A stretch of DNA of 64,000 nt from Rhodospirillaceae bacterium (GCA_002731375.1 PCBT01000002.1:68913-132912); one strand, 5' to 3'. Positions 8,825-17,941 are shown, counted from the first letter of the stretch. Program-made: numbers and translations. The notes: generated by a model not told the origin, from the sequence alone.

Positions 8825-10036
8825 ATGAAATTGCCATTTTCCGGTATCCGTATTCTCGATCTGACCCGTGTTCTGGCGGGCCCTTACTGTACTTACCAAC
8901 TTGGCCTGTTGGGGGCTGAGGTGACCCGAGTGGAACAGCCTGGACGGTCCGATTTCGTTCGTTTCGGCGGCCCCGACCCCGAGTTGGCGGCGGCGGGCCT
9001 GGGACCGGGGTTTCTCGCCCAGAATGCCAACAAACGCTCCATTGCCGTCGATCTGAAGACGCCGGAGGGTAAGGAAATTGTCCGCCGCCTGGCAGTGCAG
9101 GCGGATGTCTTGACGGAGAACTTCCGCCCGGGCGTTATGGACCGGCTGGAGTTGGGCGCCGAGCAATTGAAAAGGGCCAATCCGGCGCTGATTTATTGTG
9201 CCATTTCGGGCTATGGCCAGGACGGTCCCATGTCCGAACGTCCCGCATACGATCACGTGGTGCAGGCCGTATCAGGCATGATGATGAGCAACAGTGATGA
9301 CAGCGGCAGGCCGTGGCGGGTGGGCTTTCCCGTGATCGATTATGTAGCGGGTCAGTCGGCGGCATTTGCAATTTCCACCGCCTTGTTTCAGCGGGAGCGC
9401 ACCGGTGTCGGGCAAGTCGTTGATGTTGCCATGCTGGACGCCGCTGTGGCTATCATGGCTCCGGCGTTGGCGCCGCAGCTGCAAGGGATAACGCCGCCAG
9501 CGCGCAAGGGCGACCGGGCCGCCAGCGGCAGTCCTTATTCGGGCATGTTCGAAACCACGGATGGTTTGCTAGCCCTGGCCGCCAACGCACCGCATCAGGC
9601 CGCCGCCCTGGCGCGGCAAATCGGCCGACCGGAGTTGTTGGAGGATCCACGGCTCAAGGACTGGGGCAACAACGCAGATTATGTCGATTTGGTTCAGGAT
9701 GCCTTGGCGGCGGCCTTTAAGACCGCATCGGCAATTGAATGGGAAACGCGTCTAAGCAATCTGGGTGTACCGGCGGGCAAGGTGCGAAGCCTCGGCGACA
9801 TTGCCGACAGTGTCCAACTGGCGACGCGCGGCATGGTGCAGACCATAGCTGATGGCATCACCGGGCGAGATTATAAGGTGCCAGGCGTTGGTTTCAAGCT
9901 GGCCGGTGATAGTATGGCGGCAACCGCACCACCGCCGCGGCTAGGCCAGGACACCGAGGCAGTTCTTTCCGATCTGGGCTATGATGAAGCCCATATCGCC
10001 CGGCTGCTGACCGACGGTGTTGTCGCCAACAAATAG
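8825..10036 (+). CDS. CaiB/BaiF family (class III) CoA-transferase
   Basis: This 403-residue family III CoA-transferase moves CoA between carboxylic acids through an aspartyl-CoA adduct. The start reads GIRILDLTRVLAGPYCTYQLG, the usual N-terminus. FRPGVMDRLELG near residue 105 is the family CoA-pocket motif, and the Asp in FPVIDYVAGQSAA near residue 175 is at the expected catalytic position. Downstream lie a GMC oxidoreductase and an acyl-CoA ligase, all same strand and closely spaced. I infer an operon that takes up an organic substrate through the ABC system, oxidises it and activates it with CoA. The substrate cannot be told from sequence. Confidence 0.92.
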   Translation: MKLPFSGIRILDLTRVLAGPYCTYQLGLLGAEVTRVEQPGRSDFVRFGGPDPELAAAGLGPGFLAQNANKRSIAVDLKTPEGKEIVRRLAVQADVLTENFRPGVMDRLELGAEQLKRANPALIYCAISGYGQDGPMSERPAYDHVVQAVSGMMMSNSDDSGRPWRVGFPVIDYVAGQSAAFAISTALFQRERTGVGQVVDVAMLDAAVAIMAPALAPQLQGITPPARKGDRAASGSPYSGMFETTDGLLALAANAPHQAAALARQIGRPELLEDPRLKDWGNNADYVDLVQDALAAAFKTASAIEWETRLSNLGVPAGKVRSLGDIADSVQLATRGMVQTIADGITGRDYKVPGVGFKLAGDSMAATAPPPRLGQDTEAVLSDLGYDEAHIARLLTDGVVANK

Positions 10037-10057
10037 AGGCTGTGTGGGAGAGCGCCA

Positions 10058-11659
10058 GTGAATGATTGCTACGACTATATCGTGATCGGGGCCGGTTCCG
10101 CCGGCTGCGCTCTGGCCAATCGCCTATCCGCCGATCCCGCTAACAAGGTACTTTTGCTGGAGGCGGGCGGCCCGGACCGCAATCCCTGGATACACATCCC
10201 CGTGGGCTACTACCGCACGATTTATAATCCGAAACTGGGTTGGGGTTATAAGACCCAGGGCAGCCCGGGCTTTGATGGCCGCAGCATCGTTTATCCCCGC
10301 GGCAAAGTGTTGGGTGGTTGCAGCTCCATCAACGGCCTGGCTTATGTACGTGGCCAGAAGGAGGACTATGAACAATGGCGCCAATTGGGCAATACGGGTT
10401 GGTCCTATGAGGATGTGCTGCCCTATTTCAAACGCTCGGAAAGCAACGAGCGTGGCGCTAGCCATTTTCATGGCGCCGATGGCCCGCTGAAAGTCTCCGA
10501 CATCCCCGACAGACGGGCGATCTGCGAGGCCTTCATTGAGGGCGCGGTACAATACGGCCTGTCCCACAACGACGACTACAATGGCGCCGAACAGGAAGGT
10601 GTCGGCTATTTTCAGACTACGACATACAAAGGGCGCCGTTGTTCAGCCGCCGTGGGCTATTTAAAGCCGATCCGGAACAGGGCCAATTTGCGTGTGGAAA
10701 CCCATGCCCTGAGTACACGGATTATCTTGCAGGACGGCCGTGCCAGCGGCGTGCTCTATCGACAGGGTGGCGAGGAGAAAGAGGTTATTGTGGGTGGAGA
10801 GATCGTGCTGGCGGGCGGTGCCGTCAACTCACCGCAACTGTTGCAACTTTCCGGTATAGGGCCGGGCGAACATTTGCGCAAACTGGGTATTGAGGTAGCC
10901 GTCGAATCGCGCGGCGTGGGTGCCAATTTACAGGATCATTTTCAGGTCCGCACGGTGCAAAAACTGAATGCGCCGATGTCCTTGAACAGCGATGTCGACA
11001 ACCCCCTGCGCAAGTTGAAGGTAGGCCTGCAATATCTGCTAACCCGCACGGGCCCCCTAACCATCAGCGCCGGCCAAGTGGCGGCCTTTGCCCGCACTCG
11101 GCCGGAGTTAGCCAGCCCGGATATCCAGTTTCACTTTATTCCCTTCTCTGCCGATGGCCATGGCCGCAACCTGCACGAATTTCCCGGCGTGACCTTTTCG
11201 GTCTGTCAGTTACGTCCCGAAAGTCGGGGCAGCGTGATGATCCAATCCGCCGATCCCAAAGATCATCCACTGATCCAGCCAAACTACCTGGGCGAGGAGC
11301 TCGACCGCCAGACCCTGATCGCTGGTTTCCGCGTCTCCCGAGGCATCGCCAATACACCCGCTTTCGCCCAGCATGTGGTCGAGGAGCATATTCCTGGCCC
11401 GGAGGTGCAAAGCGATGATGAAATAGTGAGCTTCGCCAAGGCCACGGGCACCACTATTTTCCATCCCGCTGGTACCTGCCGCATGGGCGTGGACGAATAT
11501 GCGGTGGTGGATGAGCGTCTGCGCGTTAAGGGCTTGCGGGGCTTGCGGGTGGCAGATTGCGCCATCATGCCTACCCTGATTTCTGGAAACACCAACGCGC
11601 CTGCGATTATGATTGGTGAGAAAGCCTCGGATATGATCCTGCAGGACAATGTTAACTAG
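10058..11659 (+). CDS. GMC-family FAD alcohol dehydrogenase (choline dehydrogenase-like)
   Basis: This 533-residue flavoprotein opens with DYIVIGAGSAGCALANRLS, the FAD-binding motif, and reaches the ribose-binding glutamate in LLLEAGG at about residue 33. The GMC signature blocks are clear: GKVLGGCSSINGLAYVRG near residues 85-102 and GGAVNSPQLLQLSGIGP near 255. At the C-terminus, HPAGTC (His near 470) and SGNTNAPAIMIGEKA (Asn near 515) provide the catalytic His/Asn pair. I use a GTG start at 10058 with GGGAG 8-12 bases upstream. Its stop lies inside the first codons of a possible early start of the ligase gene, so the two are tightly linked. Substrate likely a primary alcohol, unidentified. 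Confidence 0.92.
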   Translation: MNDCYDYIVIGAGSAGCALANRLSADPANKVLLLEAGGPDRNPWIHIPVGYYRTIYNPKLGWGYKTQGSPGFDGRSIVYPRGKVLGGCSSINGLAYVRGQKEDYEQWRQLGNTGWSYEDVLPYFKRSESNERGASHFHGADGPLKVSDIPDRRAICEAFIEGAVQYGLSHNDDYNGAEQEGVGYFQTTTYKGRRCSAAVGYLKPIRNRANLRVETHALSTRIILQDGRASGVLYRQGGEEKEVIVGGEIVLAGGAVNSPQLLQLSGIGPGEHLRKLGIEVAVESRGVGANLQDHFQVRTVQKLNAPMSLNSDVDNPLRKLKVGLQYLLTRTGPLTISAGQVAAFARTRPELASPDIQFHFIPFSADGHGRNLHEFPGVTFSVCQLRPESRGSVMIQSADPKDHPLIQPNYLGEELDRQTLIAGFRVSRGIANTPAFAQHVVEEHIPGPEVQSDDEIVSFAKATGTTIFHPAGTCRMGVDEYAVVDERLRVKGLRGLRVADCAIMPTLISGNTNAPAIMIGEKASDMILQDNVN

Positions 11660-11672
11660 GAGCAACGGCGCC

Positions 11673-13529
11673 ATGCGCGAACTTCTTCGAAACAGCGGTG
11701 ATGCCAGGGCGCTGGAACAGACGCCGATCGAGGATTTGCTAACCGCGACCAACGCCTTTGATGCAATCCGCCAGCGGGCGGAACAAGATCCGGATAATAT
11801 TGCCTTGAAGTTTCTGGTGCCGGGCGATGTAGAGGCGCCGCCATGGGATATCAGATACGGTCATTTCATAGCCGGCTGCTATCAAACGGCAAACATGTTG
11901 CACGATCATGGTCTGCGGCCCGGTGAGGTCGTGTCGTTCCTGTTACCTCTGTGCGAGGAGGCATATTGCACCATCGTTGGTGGTGAGGCGGCGGGTATCG
12001 TCAATGCAGTCAATCCAATGTTGGAAGATTGGCAGATAGTAAAGATCTTGAAGGCGGCCAATACCAAGATTCTGATTGCCGCCGGGCCGGAGTTGAGTGC
12101 TGAAATCTGGGACAAGGTCGCGGCCTTGCGGGCGGAATTACCGGAACTGGCGGTCACCTTCCGGGTTGGCGACGGCCCGGTTGTCTACGGCGTCAAGCCT
12201 TTCACGGAAACCCGCGCAGGCTATCCGGACGACCATCTGGTCAGCGGTAGGCAAATTCAGCCTGGAGAGACCGCATCCTATTTCCATACCGGTGGCACCA
12301 CGGGTACGCCAAAGCTGGCCCAGCACACCCACTATATGCAGGCGACGCAGATTTGGAGCACCGGCGAGGCCATAGATTACGGCCCCGGCGACAGTCTGAC
12401 CACGGGTCTGCCATTGTTCCACATTGGCGGCTCCATCGTTTGCGGTCTGGTGCCCTTGGCCCATGGCACGACCTTGGTAGTGGTCAGCCCAGCCGGCTTT
12501 CGCGATCCCTCCACCGTACGCGATATGTGGCGACTGGTGGAGCGGCACCGGATCACCATTCTTGGCACGGTGCCGACGGTCTTTGGCGCATTGTTGAACA
12601 GTCCCGTGGGCGAGACGGATATTTCTTCCCTCCGACACGGCTTTACGGGTGGTGCGCCTTTACCCACCGAAGTGGGCCGCGCCCTGATCAAGACCATGGG
12701 CAAGCCGCTGCTGGAAGGCTACGGCATGACCGAGACCACATCGTTTGTCACAATGTTGCCCCGAAACGGTCCGGCCGCCGTGGGTAGTGCCGGCATGGTG
12801 ATACCTCATTGCAAGGCCAAAACTGCCGTGCTTGATGATGATGGCAATATCCTGCGCGATTGTGCCGTGGACGAGATCGGCGTTGTCCTCATGGGTGGTC
12901 CCGGCGTGACGCCGGGCTATGTGCAGGAACAATATAATGCCGGCGCCCTGTTGGCGGATGGCTGGTTGAATTCCGGTGATCTTGGCCGCTTCGATGGCGA
13001 TGGTCTGTTGTGGCTCACCGGGCGGGCCAAGGACCTGATCATTCGCGGCGGTCATAACATTGATCCGGCGGTGATCGAGGAAACCCTGCACCAGCACCCG
13101 GCGGTAGAATTGGCAGCGGCCATTGGCAAGCCAGATTCTTATGCTGGCGAACTGCCCATCGCCTATGTGCAACTGAAGCCCGGCGCCGAAGCCAGCGCCG
13201 AGGAACTGCAGGCCTTCGCGCGTGAGCATATTCCGGAGCGGGCGGCTAACCCTGTGAACCTGTTCCTGATTGACGTCATGCCGCAAACGGCTGTTGGCAA
13301 AATCTTCAAGCCGGCCCTGCGCTGGGATGCCACCGAACGCGTTTTCTCGGAACTGCTTGCCCCGGTGGCCGAGGCCGCCGGTGCCGAAATTAACGTTTCC
13401 GCCGGTGTTAGCGATGCGCACGGCACTTTGGTCACCGTCAGCGTGAACAGTGCGCGCGATCGTGAAGCTTTGGCCGAAGACATTAATCGAGTATTGTCGC
13501 CGTTTACGACTAAGTATCAGATATCTTAG
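11673..13529 (+). CDS. AMP-dependent acyl-CoA synthetase/ligase
   Basis: This 618-residue adenylate-forming enzyme activates a carboxylic acid to acyl-AMP and then acyl-CoA. Signature motifs are the P-loop-like HTGGTTGTPK near residue 208, GYGMTETT near 350, and LNSGDLGRFDGDGLLWLTGRAKD near 435-455 with the hinge aspartate. The C-terminal catalytic lysine is in AVGKIFKPALR near 545. A tail of about 60 residues beyond that lysine is longer than usual and resembles no domain I know. The ATG at 11673 has AGGAG nine bases upstream; an earlier in-frame ATG at 11649 lies within the previous gene. It is the last gene of the presumed catabolic operon. Confidence 0.92.
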   Translation: MRELLRNSGDARALEQTPIEDLLTATNAFDAIRQRAEQDPDNIALKFLVPGDVEAPPWDIRYGHFIAGCYQTANMLHDHGLRPGEVVSFLLPLCEEAYCTIVGGEAAGIVNAVNPMLEDWQIVKILKAANTKILIAAGPELSAEIWDKVAALRAELPELAVTFRVGDGPVVYGVKPFTETRAGYPDDHLVSGRQIQPGETASYFHTGGTTGTPKLAQHTHYMQATQIWSTGEAIDYGPGDSLTTGLPLFHIGGSIVCGLVPLAHGTTLVVVSPAGFRDPSTVRDMWRLVERHRITILGTVPTVFGALLNSPVGETDISSLRHGFTGGAPLPTEVGRALIKTMGKPLLEGYGMTETTSFVTMLPRNGPAAVGSAGMVIPHCKAKTAVLDDDGNILRDCAVDEIGVVLMGGPGVTPGYVQEQYNAGALLADGWLNSGDLGRFDGDGLLWLTGRAKDLIIRGGHNIDPAVIEETLHQHPAVELAAAIGKPDSYAGELPIAYVQLKPGAEASAEELQAFAREHIPERAANPVNLFLIDVMPQTAVGKIFKPALRWDATERVFSELLAPVAEAAGAEINVSAGVSDAHGTLVTVSVNSARDREALAEDINRVLSPFTTKYQIS

Positions 13530-13577
13530 CTATCGCACTGTTTGTGCCGCTGATCACCGAATAGAGAAATATTTTCG

Positions 13578-14423
13578 ATGCAAAGTCTTGATGTTGATGT
13601 ATCCGCGTTGGTCGAGGAGATCTATGGCCTGATCCTGGCCTATGGCTTGGATATTCTGGGCGCCATTGTCATTCTTTTTGCCGGCTGGTGGATTGCTGGA
13701 AGGGTGGAGCGCGCCGTGGGTCGAGCCCTGGGGCGGGTGCCGCGTATGGACGAGACCCTGCGGCCGTTTTTGAGCTCTCTTGCTCGCTACGCCATTCTCG
13801 CGGTGACACTTGTCGCGGTGCTGTCCCAATTTGGCGTTGAAACCACATCGATCATTGCGGTGTTGGGTGCCGCCGGCCTGGCCATCGGCCTTGCCTTGCA
13901 AGGCACCCTGCAGAATATCGCGGCTGGCGTAATGCTATTGTTTCTGCGGCCCTTCAAGGTGGGTGATTATATCGATGCCGGCGGCATTTCGGGTACTGTC
14001 AACAGCATTGGCCTGTTTACCTCCGAGATGACGACCTACGACGGGGTCTATCTTTACGTGCCGAATGGACAGCTGTGGAATACGGCGATCACCAATTTTT
14101 CCCGCAATGCGACGCGGCGCATGGATATTGTTATTGGCATCGGCTATGGCGACGATATTGACCAGGGCTTGGCCGTTTTGCTGACCTTGATGACGGAGGA
14201 TCCGCGTGCCCTGGATGACCCCGCCCCGCAAACCATGGTCAAGGCCTTGGGCGCGTCATCGGTTGATCTCAATATGCGTTGCTGGAGTGACTCCAGCGAT
14301 TTTTGGGCTCTGCAATTCGATCTGCACAAAGCCGCCAAGGAAGCCCTGGATAGAGCCGGCATTTCCATTCCCTATCCGCAACGGGATGTGCACATGCACC
14401 ATGTTGGGCCTAGTCCTGATTGA
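13578..14423 (+). CDS. Small-conductance mechanosensitive channel (MscS family)
   Basis: This 281-residue inner-membrane channel releases solutes under hypo-osmotic stress. It has three hydrophobic helices within the first 125 residues. The pore helix reads GLAIGLALQGTLQNIAAGVML and is followed by RPFKVGDYIDAGGISGTV, the start of the beta domain. The NGQLWNTAITNFSRN segment then leads into the alpha/beta C-terminal domain. Length matches the basic MscS form. Its last 14 bases overlap the 3' end of the convergent cyclase gene. Confidence 0.93.
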   Translation: MQSLDVDVSALVEEIYGLILAYGLDILGAIVILFAGWWIAGRVERAVGRALGRVPRMDETLRPFLSSLARYAILAVTLVAVLSQFGVETTSIIAVLGAAGLAIGLALQGTLQNIAAGVMLLFLRPFKVGDYIDAGGISGTVNSIGLFTSEMTTYDGVYLYVPNGQLWNTAITNFSRNATRRMDIVIGIGYGDDIDQGLAVLLTLMTEDPRALDDPAPQTMVKALGASSVDLNMRCWSDSSDFWALQFDLHKAAKEALDRAGISIPYPQRDVHMHHVGPSPD

Positions 14424-15687
14424 GGCGCTGTTCGAAATCCAGCTGTATCAGGCGTAGTTCCTCGATCGCGGCGCGGATGTCGGAGCTGTCGATAATATTC
14501 ACTTCCACGTGGTCGCTGGCCAGATATAGACGCTTGCGCTGGGAGATATGTTCGTCGGAACGAAAATCCTCAACCTGATAGACCTTTACCGCGCGGGCAA
14601 AGCCCTTGGGCTTGATCTGGTCGATCTCGTGGCAATCGATATATTCGCTGACCAGGCTGTGGGTGGTTTCATCGATCAGGATATGATCAGGTTTGGCCAT
14701 TGCTTGCAGGCGGGCGGCCAAGTTAACCGGACTGCCAAGGACGGTGTAATCCAGGCGCTGCTCCGAACCGAAATTCCCTACTGTGCAGTAACCGTTGGTC
14801 ACCCCCATGCGCACATGCAGGCCACGGGAGACACCTTGCTTTTGCCAATAATTCTGTAATTCCTTGACCCGTATTTGCATGCGGATCGCCATTTCCAGGC
14901 ACTTTAGGGCGTCTTCTGTATCGCCTTCGCTTTCTGGATCCCCAAAGAAGACGAGAATGGCGTCACCGATGAATTTGTCGATGGTTCCACCGCATTCAAG
15001 GGCGATGGAGGCCATTTCCGAGAGATAGGAATTGATCACCAGGGCCAGGCGTTCGGGCTCCAGGGTGTCGCTCAGATCGGTGAACTGAACGATGTCGGAA
15101 AAAAAGACGGTCAGGTTTTTCCGCGCATGGGTGGTGACCTGTCCCGGCGATTCCGAGAAAATGCTCTGATAAATTTGTGGTGAAAGATACTTTGCCAGCT
15201 TGGTCGCTAGATCTTCCAATTGGCGACTTTTTTCCTCGATGATTTCCCGGTCGTGCAGTTTTTGCTCCAATAGCTGCTCGCGTTCCTTTTTCAGGTTCCA
15301 CTCCTCGGTACGGTCCACGAACTGGCCCTGTACGCCATTGAGATAGGAAAACGCGTCGTCATGGGTGCGGGTGGAGAGCAGGGAAAAGACCCGATTCTCT
15401 CCATCTATGGTGATGTGGACCTCGGGGATCAGAACGAAGCCCTTGCGGGAAATATTCTCCACGAACTCCTCGATTTGCGCACCGGGGAGGCCGAGTTGTT
15501 CCAGAATATGGGGGAAATAGATATTCGTGACATTGCCCAGGATAGGAAAAAAGCTCTCGAAATTCCCGTTGACCTTTTGCACTTCCAACGCCTCATTGGC
15601 GAAATAGGCCGCTGTGATGGCATTCCTGAAATTAAAGAAGCTCAGATCAACAATATTGGGCCGATTGAAGAAATCTTCGATCTTCAT
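14410..15687 (-). CDS. Class III adenylate/guanylate cyclase with N-terminal sensor region
   Basis: This 425-residue soluble cyclase has a PAS-like region at residues 1-125 and a predicted coiled coil at about 130-170 (EEWNLKKEREQLLEQ...). The cyclase homology domain runs from about 185 to 370. The first metal aspartate is in VFFSDIVQFTDLSD and the second in DKFIGDAILVFFG. The Lys before FIGD and the Asp in LDYTVLG are the adenine-specifying pair, so cAMP rather than cGMP is likely. NLAARLQ supplies the transition-state Asn and Arg. I start at the ATG at 15687, 25 bases after the stop of the NrtS-like gene. A GTG at 15777 would instead overlap that gene. The pair look like one operon. Confidence 0.88.
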   Translation of the reverse strand: MKIEDFFNRPNIVDLSFFNFRNAITAAYFANEALEVQKVNGNFESFFPILGNVTNIYFPHILEQLGLPGAQIEEFVENISRKGFVLIPEVHITIDGENRVFSLLSTRTHDDAFSYLNGVQGQFVDRTEEWNLKKEREQLLEQKLHDREIIEEKSRQLEDLATKLAKYLSPQIYQSIFSESPGQVTTHARKNLTVFFSDIVQFTDLSDTLEPERLALVINSYLSEMASIALECGGTIDKFIGDAILVFFGDPESEGDTEDALKCLEMAIRMQIRVKELQNYWQKQGVSRGLHVRMGVTNGYCTVGNFGSEQRLDYTVLGSPVNLAARLQAMAKPDHILIDETTHSLVSEYIDCHEIDQIKPKGFARAVKVYQVEDFRSDEHISQRKRLYLASDHVEVNIIDSSDIRAAIEELRLIQLDFEQRLNQD

Positions 15688-15712
15688 GCGACGTTGTTCC
15701 GGTTTGGGTTTC

Positions 15713-16033
15713 TTAGTTGTTTTGATCCCGCAGCCACTGTGCTCGTTTCCCCATGATTGCACCCCACGTGGTAACACAATACGGTACGCAATAGGTCAGC
15801 ACCACTTTCAATAGTGGCGGTGCCCCGCCGGCGAGAAATACATCTCCATGATTAATCATTGTCAGAATAGTCCCGACGACTAGTGCCGTGAGGAATGCCT
15901 TCTTCGGCGTCTTGTCAGCAAATATCATCTGCGACAATGGTGGTGCGGACATCTGATTTAAGGTTCGTGACATGGTTGAGCTCATTTTTACGCCGATTGG
16001 TATCTTGGATTCGGGATAATGGCCTATTTTCAC
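15713..16033 (-). CDS. nrtS: NrtS-like small membrane protein (nitrate/nitrite transporter family)
   Basis: This protein is 106 residues from a GTG at 16033; inner ATGs at 15985 or 15973 are equally possible because none has a good ribosome-binding site. The core reads KKAFLTALVVGTILTMINHGD, then LLKVVLTYCVPYCVTTWG. This two-helix pattern (ALVVGTxLxxINxGD ... LTYxVPYCV) is what I recall for the NrtS family, a nitrate/nitrite transporter of about 75 residues first described in cyanobacteria. The assignment is by memory of the motif. It lies 25 bases upstream of the cyclase gene, suggesting a functional link between anion uptake or sensing and cAMP. Confidence 0.7.
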   Translation of the reverse strand: MKIGHYPESKIPIGVKMSSTMSRTLNQMSAPPLSQMIFADKTPKKAFLTALVVGTILTMINHGDVFLAGGAPPLLKVVLTYCVPYCVTTWGAIMGKRAQWLRDQNN

Positions 16034-16194
16034 TTTCTAATCCATCAACCATGGATCACGATTTAGCGGGCGGCACATGGCAGCTAGCCCACGGGAATAC
16101 CGAAAGCAGTAGTTAGAAAATTCAGATCGCTCTCAAACATTGGAGCGCATAGTGTCCAGGCTACTCTCTGCAAGATAAGGGATTTTTGCTATAA

Positions 16195-16225
16195 GCTTCG
16201 CATGCAGGACTAACAGGAGCGAAGC
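16195..16225 (+). promoter_or_regulatory. Inverted repeat enclosing the ribosome-binding site of the PLP-NifU gene
   Basis: GCTTCGC (16195-16201) and GCGAAGC (16219-16225) are perfect 7-base arms. The right arm ends directly before the ATG at 16226, and the AGGAG ribosome-binding site overlaps its start. If it folds in mRNA, it would mask the start site. A TATAAG hexamer just upstream overlaps the left arm, so whether the arm is transcribed depends on the real start point. Confidence 0.4.
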
Positions 16226-17941
16226 ATGAGTGGCGATAGGGCTGGCGGCGGTGGGAAAAAACTGTCGCCCGAAACATTAAGCGCCCAAGCCCTGGGCCGG
16301 GTCGATCCCGTCTCCAAGGCCTTGACCCCATCTCTGCATCCGTCAACCACGTTTGAGCGGGATACAGATGGCGGCTACAGCTCCGGTCGCGGCTATGCCC
16401 GGCCGCACAATCCCACCTATGACGAGGCCGAGGATTTGCTGCAGGCCCTTGAGGGCGGGAACGATTGTCTGTTGTTTGCCTCCGGCATGGCGGCGGCCAA
16501 CGCGGTTTTCCAATCCCTGCTGCCCGGTGATCATGTGGTCGCGCCCAAGGTTATGTATTGGGCCCTGCGCAAATGGCTGGTGGATTTCGCCGTCTCTTGG
16601 GGCTTGGAAGTTGAATTCGTCGAGACCCAGGATATGGATGCCCTGCGCGCCGCCATGCGGCCGGGCAAGACCCAATTAGTCTGGCTGGAAACGCCGGCGA
16701 ACCCCATGTGGACGATCACCGATATCAAGGCGGCGGCGGAGATAGCGCACGCGGCGGGCGCCCGTCTGGTAGTGGACAGTACCATTGCCTCGCCGGTACT
16801 GACCCGGCCTATCGAGCACGGCGCTGATCTGGTGGTGCATTCCGCCTCGAAATATCTGAACGGTCACAGCGATGTTCTGGCCGGCGCCATTGTGGGCGCC
16901 AGGGATGATGGTTTCTGGCAGCGCATCCGGGCCTGGCGCCGGGATGGCGGCGCGATCCTGGGTACGTTGGAGGCGTGGTTGCTGCAACGGGGCATGCGGA
17001 CCTTGTTTGTCCGTGTTGGCCGCGCCTCGGAAAGCGCGATGACCATCGCCAGGCATTTCGAGGGGCATCCGCGTATCTCGCACGTGCTCTATCCCGGTCT
17101 GCCGGCCCATCCCGGCCATGATATTGCCGCACGTCAGATGCAGGGGGGCTACAGCGGTATGATGTCTCTGCGCATTAGGGGTGGGGAGGCGGCGGCCATG
17201 GCCGTGGCGGCGGCGGTCGGTATCTTCAAGCGCGCCACCTCACTGGGTGGCGTGGAAAGCCTGATTGAACATCGCGCCAGTATTGAAGGGCCAACCACGC
17301 CGGTACCCAGTGACCTGTTGCGGCTGTCCATTGGCTTGGAACATGTGGCTGACCTGATCGCGGATTTGGAACAGGCACTCGACGCGGTACCAGGTGATAT
17401 TACCAACGATCCACCAGAAGAGGCCCCGGAGGCCGCTGAAGCCTCCGCAGGCTCACCTATTGAGGCGGTTCTGGAAAATCATGTCGCCGCGATGGTGCGC
17501 GAGCGCGGCGGTGATTTGGAAGTGCGTGATTTCACCGATGGTGTCTTGACCCTGGCCATGTTGGGATCCCCCGGTGCCTCGGTGCCGTTGGGCACCACGA
17601 TTGGCAATACCGTCCGCCACTACCTGCCCGAGGTTCGCGAGGTTCGCATTGCCGCCGGGCCGGACAAGGCGGTGTCGGCTGATGCGCAAGGCGTGCTGGA
17701 TGATGTTATCAACCCCGCCATTGCGGCCCATGGCGGCAAGGCGATTATCGACAAGTTGGCAGGCGGCACATTGTTTCTACGTTTCGAAGGCGGCTGTCAG
17801 GGCTGCGCCATGGTCGAATTGACCCTGCGCCAGGGGATAGAGCCGATCCTGACAAAACAAATCCCGGAGATCACTGCGGTGGTGGATGAGACCGACCATG
17901 GTGCCGGCACCGTGCCCTATTTTAAGACCAAGAAATCCTGA
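16226..17941 (+). CDS. Cystathionine synthase/lyase-type PLP enzyme fused to tandem NifU domains
   Basis: This 571-residue fusion has residues 15-390 as a Cys/Met-metabolism PLP enzyme (cystathionine gamma-synthase/beta-lyase fold). It shows the phosphate-loop FASGMAAANA near 84-93, the PLP aspartate D184 in VVDSTIASP, and the Schiff-base lysine K209 in HSASKYLNGHSD. A Glu/Ala/Pro-rich linker spans about 393-410. Residues 411-480 form a NifU-like domain lacking cysteines, and 484-571 a NifU domain with CxxC at 524/527 (GGCQGCAM). Known families would supply sulfur chemistry plus an iron-sulfur carrier, so I infer cluster assembly or sulfur delivery. The start has AGGAG at good spacing. The gene lies tail-to-tail with the nitrile hydratase operon. 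Confidence 0.9.
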   Translation: MSGDRAGGGGKKLSPETLSAQALGRVDPVSKALTPSLHPSTTFERDTDGGYSSGRGYARPHNPTYDEAEDLLQALEGGNDCLLFASGMAAANAVFQSLLPGDHVVAPKVMYWALRKWLVDFAVSWGLEVEFVETQDMDALRAAMRPGKTQLVWLETPANPMWTITDIKAAAEIAHAAGARLVVDSTIASPVLTRPIEHGADLVVHSASKYLNGHSDVLAGAIVGARDDGFWQRIRAWRRDGGAILGTLEAWLLQRGMRTLFVRVGRASESAMTIARHFEGHPRISHVLYPGLPAHPGHDIAARQMQGGYSGMMSLRIRGGEAAAMAVAAAVGIFKRATSLGGVESLIEHRASIEGPTTPVPSDLLRLSIGLEHVADLIADLEQALDAVPGDITNDPPEEAPEAAEASAGSPIEAVLENHVAAMVRERGGDLEVRDFTDGVLTLAMLGSPGASVPLGTTIGNTVRHYLPEVREVRIAAGPDKAVSADAQGVLDDVINPAIAAHGGKAIIDKLAGGTLFLRFEGGCQGCAMVELTLRQGIEPILTKQIPEITAVVDETDHGAGTVPYFKTKKS

